NCBI GenBank assembly: GCA_035765135.1
Contig: DASTYE010000303.1
Span: forward strand, 1-9,660
Source: JAICNG01 sp035765135
GTDB lineage: Bacteria > Gemmatimonadota > Gemmatimonadetes > Gemmatimonadales > Gemmatimonadaceae
Length of the DNA stretch: 9,660 nt
Direction: 5' to 3'
This document shows positions 6,015 to 9,660 of the stretch, one piece after another. The notes under the pieces are model-generated. The model had not been told where the DNA came from. It did no database searches and was given only the letters and a program-made list of their open reading frames with translations. The first letter of the stretch is position 1. The number at the start of each line of letters is the position of its first letter. The translations under genes were made by a program, and so were the position numbers.

Positions 6015-7214
6015 GACCTTGAGAAAGATATTCCTCCTGTGCAGCGCCGCGAGAACCAGGAGCCAGAGCAGGACGAAAGACAGCGCGTACAGCAACGATG
6101 CGTTCATGGGCGCGAGCCAGCTCGCGAACGTCGAATCGTAGATGGCCTTCTGGAGCGAAACCGTTTGGCCATCGCGCTCCAGCTTGATGATCGAGGCCAT
6201 CAGTCGCGCCATCATTCCCGAGCCGACGAAAGCCAAAATGGGATTCATCCCGAACACGACGAACGGCTTTGTCCACCCGGTGACCCGCTTAACGTCGATG
6301 AGCCAGATGCAGGTCGCGATGGCGACGGCGCCCATCCCGGCGGTGAACACGACGTAGGAGCTCGTCCACAGATTCTTGTTGATCGGGAAAGCCCAGTTCC
6401 AGATCAACCCGGCCACCATGGCGATCGAGCCGATGGCAAAGAGTCCGGCGAGTCGCTCGGACAACGGTCGTGGCGACGCGATCCATCGACCGGCGAAGAC
6501 GCCGAGCATCGCGGTGCCGATAGCGGGCACGGTCGAGAGAAGCCCCTCGGGATCCCACGTCCTCGACACGCGCCACAGGTGATTGCCGAGCACCGTCCGG
6601 TCGAGCCAGGCCGCGAGCGATGCGTCGGGCGTATCGAGCGTAACCGCTCCGACGCCTCCGCCCGGCACAGGGACGAGGGTCATGATCGCCCAGTAGCCGA
6701 AGAGCAGTGCCACGACCGTGATCGCCTGGGTTCGGGCACTGGTGCGAAGCGTGAGAAGACCAGCGGCGATGTAGGCGACGCCGATGCGCTGCAGCACACC
6801 CGGGATGCGCATCGTCGAGATGTCGAATCCGTACTTCGGAATGAAGGGGAATCCCGAAAGAAAGAGACCGAGGAGGATGATGATCCCGCCTCGGCGCAAA
6901 ACCTGACGAATCAGCTGTCGGTCGTCGTCGCCGCGGGCGCGACGGGCCTCGAGCGAGAGATGCGTCGTAATCCCGACGATGAACAGAAAGAAGGGGAAGA
7001 TCAGGTCGGTCGGCGTCCATCCGTGCCAGGGGGCGTGGCGCAGCGGCGGGTAGATCGCGCTCCACGTGCCTGGATTGTTGACGAGAAGCATCCCGGCGAT
7101 CGTGAGGCCCCGGAATACGTCGAGCGCGACGAGGCGCTCACGCGAGGCCGGTCGTGCGACGGTCGCGTCGTAGGAAGGCGCGCTCGTCCCGCTGGGAACC
7201 GCCGGAGCCGTCAC
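6012..7214 (-). CDS. NagX / heparan-alpha-glucosaminide N-acetyltransferase-like membrane protein (DUF5009-type)
   Basis: 400 residues from GTG 7214. This start is chosen because the upstream gene's TGA overlaps it as GTGA and a strong ribosome site, GAGGAAGAG (7223-7231), lies 8 nt before; the longer reading from GTG 7265 has no such support. A basic cytoplasmic start is followed by 'RLVALDVFRGLTIAGMLLVN' (27-46), then 'HAPWHGWTPTDLIFPFFLFI' (60-79) and roughly ten hydrophobic helices. These two blocks are hallmarks of the HGSNAT/NagX family. In the human lysosomal enzyme a conserved histidine in this loop carries the acetyl group, and His60 is the likely equivalent. HGSNAT moves acetyl from cytosolic acetyl-CoA onto glucosamine across the membrane; bacterial members occur with N-acetylglucosamine use genes. 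Inner-membrane location is clear. Substrate here is unknown, but linkage to a lipoprotein and PBP4 suggests wall or glycan sugars. Confidence 0.9.
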   Translation of the reverse strand: MTAPAVPSGTSAPSYDATVARPASRERLVALDVFRGLTIAGMLLVNNPGTWSAIYPPLRHAPWHGWTPTDLIFPFFLFIVGITTHLSLEARRARGDDDRQLIRQVLRRGGIIILLGLFLSGFPFIPKYGFDISTMRIPGVLQRIGVAYIAAGLLTLRTSARTQAITVVALLFGYWAIMTLVPVPGGGVGAVTLDTPDASLAAWLDRTVLGNHLWRVSRTWDPEGLLSTVPAIGTAMLGVFAGRWIASPRPLSERLAGLFAIGSIAMVAGLIWNWAFPINKNLWTSSYVVFTAGMGAVAIATCIWLIDVKRVTGWTKPFVVFGMNPILAFVGSGMMARLMASIIKLERDGQTVSLQKAIYDSTFASWLAPMNASLLYALSFVLLWLLVLAALHRRNIFLKV

Positions 7215-7735
7215 GTCTGCCGCTCTTCCTCGGCGCGGACGACGTGCCAGCGAGCCGTGTCGCACGCGAACTGCACGGCGCGGTGGGCGGTCTTTCCATC
7301 GGCGCTTCCACCGACGAAGTAGCCGCCGAGCCTAACGATCGCGCGGTACTCGTCGGTGCGGTTGACGCCGCGGTAGGTCACGAGCAAGGTCGGCAAGTCT
7401 CCCACGTCCGATGATATGGAATCGAGACGCGCCAGCAGCCGGCGCCGCAACGTGGTGTCGGGAGGGAACAGGTACGTCGGGCCATGGCGCTGGAGACGGG
7501 CGTCGGAGCCGGGTGGGAGCGCGGAGTCGGTGCCGGACGCGATGAGAAAGCGCCGCGGAAGCGGGGTGACGCTGCGGACGTAGACGTCGATGGCCGCCGG
7601 CGCGAGCGCGGGCGTGGGCTCGGCGCACGGACCGAGGAAACGAGCGTTGTCCCGGGGCTCCTGCTTGCATGCGCCGAGGAGGACGGCGCCGAAGGCGCAA
7701 AGGACGCGGCCAACTGCTCGAGGACGGAGGATCAT
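7211..7735 (-). CDS. Predicted lipoprotein of unknown function
   Basis: 174 residues from ATG 7735. This start gives a clean lipoprotein signal: 'MILRPRAVGRVLCAFGAVLL' then the lipobox L-G-A-C with lipidated Cys23, followed by Lys at +2. Longer in-frame readings (ATG 7753, and a start at 7831) push this signal inward and are less likely. The mature part has no family I recognise. It has proline/alanine-rich spacing, then 'AIDVYVRSVTPLPRRFLIAS', a segment with 'GPTYLFPP', and a C-terminal part rich in strands ('TLLVTYRGV', 'RAIVRLGGYFVGG') with one cysteine ('QFACDTARW'). It looks like a small beta-rich envelope protein. Its TGA overlaps the GTG of the NagX-like gene, so the two are translationally coupled and probably work in the same place. 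The ribosome site is weak (GATGAG, close to the ATG). Confidence 0.75.
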   Translation of the reverse strand: MILRPRAVGRVLCAFGAVLLGACKQEPRDNARFLGPCAEPTPALAPAAIDVYVRSVTPLPRRFLIASGTDSALPPGSDARLQRHGPTYLFPPDTTLRRRLLARLDSISSDVGDLPTLLVTYRGVNRTDEYRAIVRLGGYFVGGSADGKTAHRAVQFACDTARWHVVRAEEERQT

Positions 7736-7885
7736 ACGCTCATCTTCGCACATGCGCTGGTGCTTGTCGAGCCGCACTCTTGCGCGGGGAGCCGTGGCCG
7801 GCACATTGGAGCACAGGACATCCGCGGCCATACGGCCCCGATGCCTGACGAGTCCTGATCTCCGCGCTCATCATCGGGGGTGCGC
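7736..7885. promoter_or_regulatory. Divergent spacer with an inverted repeat over a ribosome site
   Basis: 150 nt between the leftward lipoprotein gene and the rightward membrane-protein gene. CCCCGATG (7836-7843) is the exact complement of CATCGGGG (7872-7879), which overlaps the G-run that would serve as ribosome site of the rightward gene. A transcript starting upstream of 7836 could hide that site in a hairpin with a 28-nt loop. No promoter boxes were found with confidence. Confidence 0.4.
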
Positions 7886-8377
7886 ATGCGTGATGGACAC
7901 AACGTGGCTCGCGAGGGTCTCATCGCCGGCGCCATCGGCGCCACGGGCGTCGCCCTCTGGTTCCTGATCGTCGACACGGTTGCCGGACAGCCCTTTCATA
8001 CGCCAACCGTTCTCGGTTCGGCGCTGGTGAGCGTGTTCGGCTCCGCGCCGGGGGACGGAGCGCCGACCTTCATCATCGCGTACACGATCTTCCACTACGC
8101 GGTGTTCGCCGGGCTCGGCATCCTGCTCACGTTCGTCGTGCACCAGGCGGAGGCGGAGCCGTCGATGCTGGCGGTCTTCCTCATCCTCTTCATCATCTTC
8201 GAGCTTGGCTTCTACGGCCTGGTGGCGATTCTCGCCGAGACGCGCTTCCTCGGGTCGATGGCGTGGTACCAGATCGCGCTCGGCAACCTGGTGGCCGCGT
8301 TGCTCATGGGCGTGTACGTCTGGCGAAGCCACCCGGCGTTGAGCGAGGAGTTGGCGCAGGCGTTTGGCGGAGAGTGA
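7886..8377 (+). CDS. Four-helix integral membrane protein, unknown function
   Basis: 163 residues from ATG 7886; a GTG at 7880 would add two residues, and a GTG at 7907 is a further possibility. Hydrophobic helices are at about residues 10-32, 61-85, 93-117 and 123-146. An extracytoplasmic or hairpin loop with 'VAGQPFHTPTVLGSALVSVF' follows helix 1, and a short hydrophilic tail 'RSHPALSEELAQAFGGE' ends the protein. Histidine and aromatic residues sit in the helices ('YTIFHYAVF', 'FELGFYGL'). I do not recognise the family, and no cofactor motif is visible. It is on its own strand, divergent from the lipoprotein gene and convergent with ctaG, so context gives little. TGA at 8375-8377 is followed within 5 nt by the next repeat element. 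Confidence 0.82.
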   Translation: MRDGHNVAREGLIAGAIGATGVALWFLIVDTVAGQPFHTPTVLGSALVSVFGSAPGDGAPTFIIAYTIFHYAVFAGLGILLTFVVHQAEAEPSMLAVFLILFIIFELGFYGLVAILAETRFLGSMAWYQIALGNLVAALLMGVYVWRSHPALSEELAQAFGGE

Positions 8378-8381
8378 GGCC

Positions 8382-8486
8382 GAGGTCGTCAAGGTCGTCG
8401 AGGTTGTCGAGGTTGTCGAGGTTGTCGAGGTCGCGGTGACGAAGTCACCTTGATCACCTCGACTACCTTGACGACCTCGACCACCT
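8382..8486. repeat. Self-complementary 9-nt tandem-repeat element in a convergent spacer
   Basis: Six in-phase 9-nt units on the left: GAGGTCGTC (8382), AAGGTCGTC (8391), GAGGTTGTC three times (8400, 8409, 8418) and GAGGTCGCG (8427). An apex hairpin GGTGAC-GAA-GTCACC (8435-8449) follows. About five inverse units then run to 8486, reading on the other strand as AGGTGGTC, GAGGTCGTC, AAGGTAGTC, GAGGTGATC and AAGGTGAC. Both arms have the same period, so they can pair along about 45 positions with scattered mismatches. The element fills the 107 nt between two converging genes and its right end overlaps the TAG of ctaG (8485-8487). Confidence 0.85.
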
Positions 8487-9309
8487 AGGCTTCTACCTTC
8501 GCCCACCTAAAGAACATCACCGTCGCCACGCCGATCAGGATGAACGTGCCCGGGATCCACATGATGAGGCCGCCGACGAGCTGATCCTCGAGTGGTGACA
8601 GGGAGAGGATGCGGGGAGCCACCTCGTAGGCGGGATAGAGCACCTCATCCGCATACGTGATCACCAGGCCGATCACGTTCATTGGAATCATCAACAGGAC
8701 GATGAAGAGCAAGCGCATCGCGTGTGAGAGGCGCGGCAGCTCGGGAAGCGGGCTGAGCAGCGGCCACCACACCAGCGTCGCGGTCACCAGAAAGAACAGG
8801 TGCTGCAGGATGTGCACGCGGTGATCCGCCATCGCCAGGTTGTAGAGCGGCGGCAAATGCCACGCAAACATCGTCACGTTGAAGAGCGCGTACGCGACGG
8901 CCGGGCGAGTGAGCGCGCGTGCGGCGCGAGCGACGAATGGCGACGCGAGCGCGGGACGCAGCACCCACCCCGGAGTGCCGAGAATGAGCAGCGGCACCAC
9001 GACCAGGGTGAGCAGAAGGTGCTGCACCATGTGCGCCGAGAAGAGATACGTGTCGCTCAGGTCGTGCAGCGGACCGTTGAGCGAGAGGAAGAGAAGCGCG
9101 AGGCCGGAGAAGAAGAACGGGATCGAGGGGTCCCGGGGTCTCGGGATCCCGGGTGCCGCGCCGGGGTCTCGATTGGCGCCCTCGATCCCCCGACCCCGCG
9201 ACACCGCGACCCCGACCCGTAGCGCCCCCAGCGCTACGATGCCCCCGACCGTGCTCCAGTGGACGCTGAACCGCGCCAGGTCGAACGGCGCATCGGGGTG
9301 CAGCAGCAC
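8485..9309 (-). CDS. ctaG: Cytochrome c oxidase assembly protein CtaG (caa3_CtaG family)
   Basis: 274 residues from GTG 9309, supported by ribosome site GGGAG (9316-9320, 6-nt spacer) and a 12-nt gap to the upstream subunit IV gene. It is an inner-membrane protein with about seven helices. Family motifs: 'LNGPLHDLSDTYLFSAHMVQ' (77-96) with H93 and H97 in 'HMVQHLLL', 'WHLPPLYNLAM' (150-160), 'HILQHLFFL' (166-174, H166 and H170), and 'DQLVGGLIMWIPG' (242-254). The conserved histidines fit a copper-handling role; the Bacillus homologue is needed for active caa3 oxidase and is thought to help copper delivery to the binuclear centre. It is unrelated to the Cox11-type CtaG. Residues about 32-63, between helices 1 and 2, are an unusual Gly/Pro/Arg-rich loop encoded by a self-complementary repeat (9121-9217). 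Stop TAG lies in another repeat element. Confidence 0.93.
   Translation of the reverse strand: MLLHPDAPFDLARFSVHWSTVGGIVALGALRVGVAVSRGRGIEGANRDPGAAPGIPRPRDPSIPFFFSGLALLFLSLNGPLHDLSDTYLFSAHMVQHLLLTLVVVPLLILGTPGWVLRPALASPFVARAARALTRPAVAYALFNVTMFAWHLPPLYNLAMADHRVHILQHLFFLVTATLVWWPLLSPLPELPRLSHAMRLLFIVLLMIPMNVIGLVITYADEVLYPAYEVAPRILSLSPLEDQLVGGLIMWIPGTFILIGVATVMFFRWAKVEA
9121..9217. repeat. Self-complementary G-rich repeat read in frame inside ctaG
   Basis: On the plus strand this begins with GATCGAGGG (9121-9129), whose exact complement CCCTCGATC lies at 9179-9187. It continues with units GGGGTCCC, GGGGTCTC and GGGATCCC, then a second GGGGTCTC (9163-9170). The other half carries inverse units of a GGGGTCGCG type up to about 9217. 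The design matches the intergenic elements nearby. In the ctaG frame it encodes a low-complexity loop with segments such as 'SRGRGIEGANRDPGAAPGIP'. It looks like an insertion that kept the frame; CtaG relatives generally have a shorter cytoplasmic loop here, which is family knowledge recalled rather than aligned. Confidence 0.6.
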
Positions 9310-9321
9310 TTCAGTCTCCCG

Positions 9322-9660
9322 CTAGGCGCGAACCGCGATCTGCCCGAAGAGGAAGAGCAGCGAGACGATCACCACCACGCCGATGATCAGCGGAAACACG
9401 AACAGTGCGCGGAAGAGCTTCGCGTCGTACTTCAGGTGCATGTAGAAGGCGACGACGATGGCGAATTTCGCGGCCGACAGGATCAGCAGCGTCGGCACAA
9501 AGGCGCGCGACGCCACGAAGCTGGGGATGTAGTAGATCCAGACTTCGGCGACCGTGATGACGAACAGGATGAGCGCGACCCACTTGTACGTCTTCCACGT
9601 CGGATGCGCGTGCTCGGCGGCGTGCGCCTCGCCGTGGGCGTCGTACGTGGTTTCGGAGTG
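9322..9660 (-). CDS. Cytochrome c oxidase subunit IV (prokaryotic COX4/CyoD-like), 5' truncated by the window edge
   Basis: The frame is open from 9660 down to TAG at 9322-9324, giving 112 visible residues; the start lies past the right edge, so the short reading from GTG 9516 is only the C-terminal part. A histidine-rich hydrophilic lead ('HGEAHAAEHAHPTWKTY') precedes three membrane helices at about 27-47, 54-71 and 83-107. The central motif 'LILSAAKFAIVVAFYMHLKYD' with 'KLFR' after it is the signature of the small subunit IV of caa3/aa3-type oxidases (called CtaF in Bacillus). This subunit is thought to stabilise the assembled complex rather than carry cofactors. It is 12 nt upstream of ctaG on the same strand, matching the usual order of oxidase operons, so genes for subunits I-III are expected beyond the right edge. 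Confidence 0.88.
   Translation of the reverse strand, partial: HSETTYDAHGEAHAAEHAHPTWKTYKWVALILFVITVAEVWIYYIPSFVASRAFVPTLLILSAAKFAIVVAFYMHLKYDAKLFRALFVFPLIIGVVVIVSLLFLFGQIAVRA

Noticed and set aside
7215..7265. Longer N-terminus of the NagX-like protein from GTG 7265
   Set aside because: No ribosome site at that start, an arginine-rich extension that merely overlaps the lipoprotein gene, and a much better start with GTGA coupling and a strong ribosome site at 7214.
5904..7322. Long plus-strand open frame (472 codons) opposite the NagX-like gene
   Set aside because: Highly charged, His/Arg/Asp-rich product with no recognisable domain; it mirrors a clearly real membrane protein on the other strand and is the usual antisense shadow in GC-rich DNA.
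7840..7865. CTGACGAGTCC, which resembles the first conserved core segment of a hammerhead ribozyme
   Set aside because: The second core element (GAAA after the stem-II partner GGAC) is absent nearby, so the match is to a short common string only.
8382..8486. Possible CRISPR-like array
   Set aside because: Units are 9 nt, directly adjacent and without spacers, and half are inverted; no cas gene is present.
9322..9516. Subunit IV as a short 64-residue protein starting at GTG 9516
   Set aside because: The frame stays open to the window edge and encodes the expected first helix and histidine-rich lead, so 9516 is an internal valine.

Overview
The window is GC-rich, densely coded bacterial chromosome. 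The gene set is a PBP4-type carboxypeptidase, a NagX/HGSNAT-like membrane acyltransferase, a caa3-type oxidase operon with a subunit IV gene followed by ctaG, a lysine-6-dehydrogenase-like protein and a soluble PAS histidine kinase. Exported proteins have a signal-peptide style ending in 'PAQ'. Together these suggest a soil-type Gemmatimonadota or a relative such as Acidobacteriota. This placement is inference from gene content and style; there is no rRNA or marker gene to confirm it. No tRNA, rRNA, CRISPR array, transposase or phage gene was seen.

Layout. 1-644 (+): 3' part of a gene with a degenerate retropepsin-like fold. 650-2647 (-): a two-PAS histidine kinase followed 39 nt later by a CoA-binding (YccU-type) gene, probably one operon. 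2648-2832: divergent spacer. 2833-3978 (+): saccharopine dehydrogenase-family oxidoreductase, most like L-lysine 6-dehydrogenase. 3979-4163: convergent spacer filled by a long self-complementary repeat element. 4164-5789 (-): dacB (PBP4). 6012-7735 (-): a small lipoprotein gene overlapping by four bases (GTGA) a multi-spanning NagX-like acyltransferase gene. 7886-8377 (+): a four-helix membrane protein of unknown function. 8378-8484: a second convergent spacer filled by a self-complementary 9-nt tandem repeat. 8485-9660 (-): ctaG, preceded by cytochrome c oxidase subunit IV, which runs off the right edge.

How the genes fit together. The lipoprotein, NagX-like protein and PBP4 lie on one strand and suggest an envelope or amino-sugar theme. 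Subunit IV and CtaG are the distal end of a caa3/aa3 oxidase operon. The kinase has no response regulator in view, so its output is unknown.

The most unusual signal is not a gene. Four stretches share one architecture: short G-rich units in tandem, followed by the same kind of units in inverted orientation, able to fold into one long imperfect hairpin. They use four different unit sequences: a CCAGGGG family at 3974-4172, GGAATGCGG at 5938-6014, (G/A)AGGTNGTC at 8382-8486, and GGGGTCKCG at 9121-9217. Three lie directly at gene 3' ends. The fourth is read in frame inside ctaG, where it encodes a low-complexity loop between the first two membrane helices. The first also carries a compact central fold: a short closing stem around two strong hairpins.
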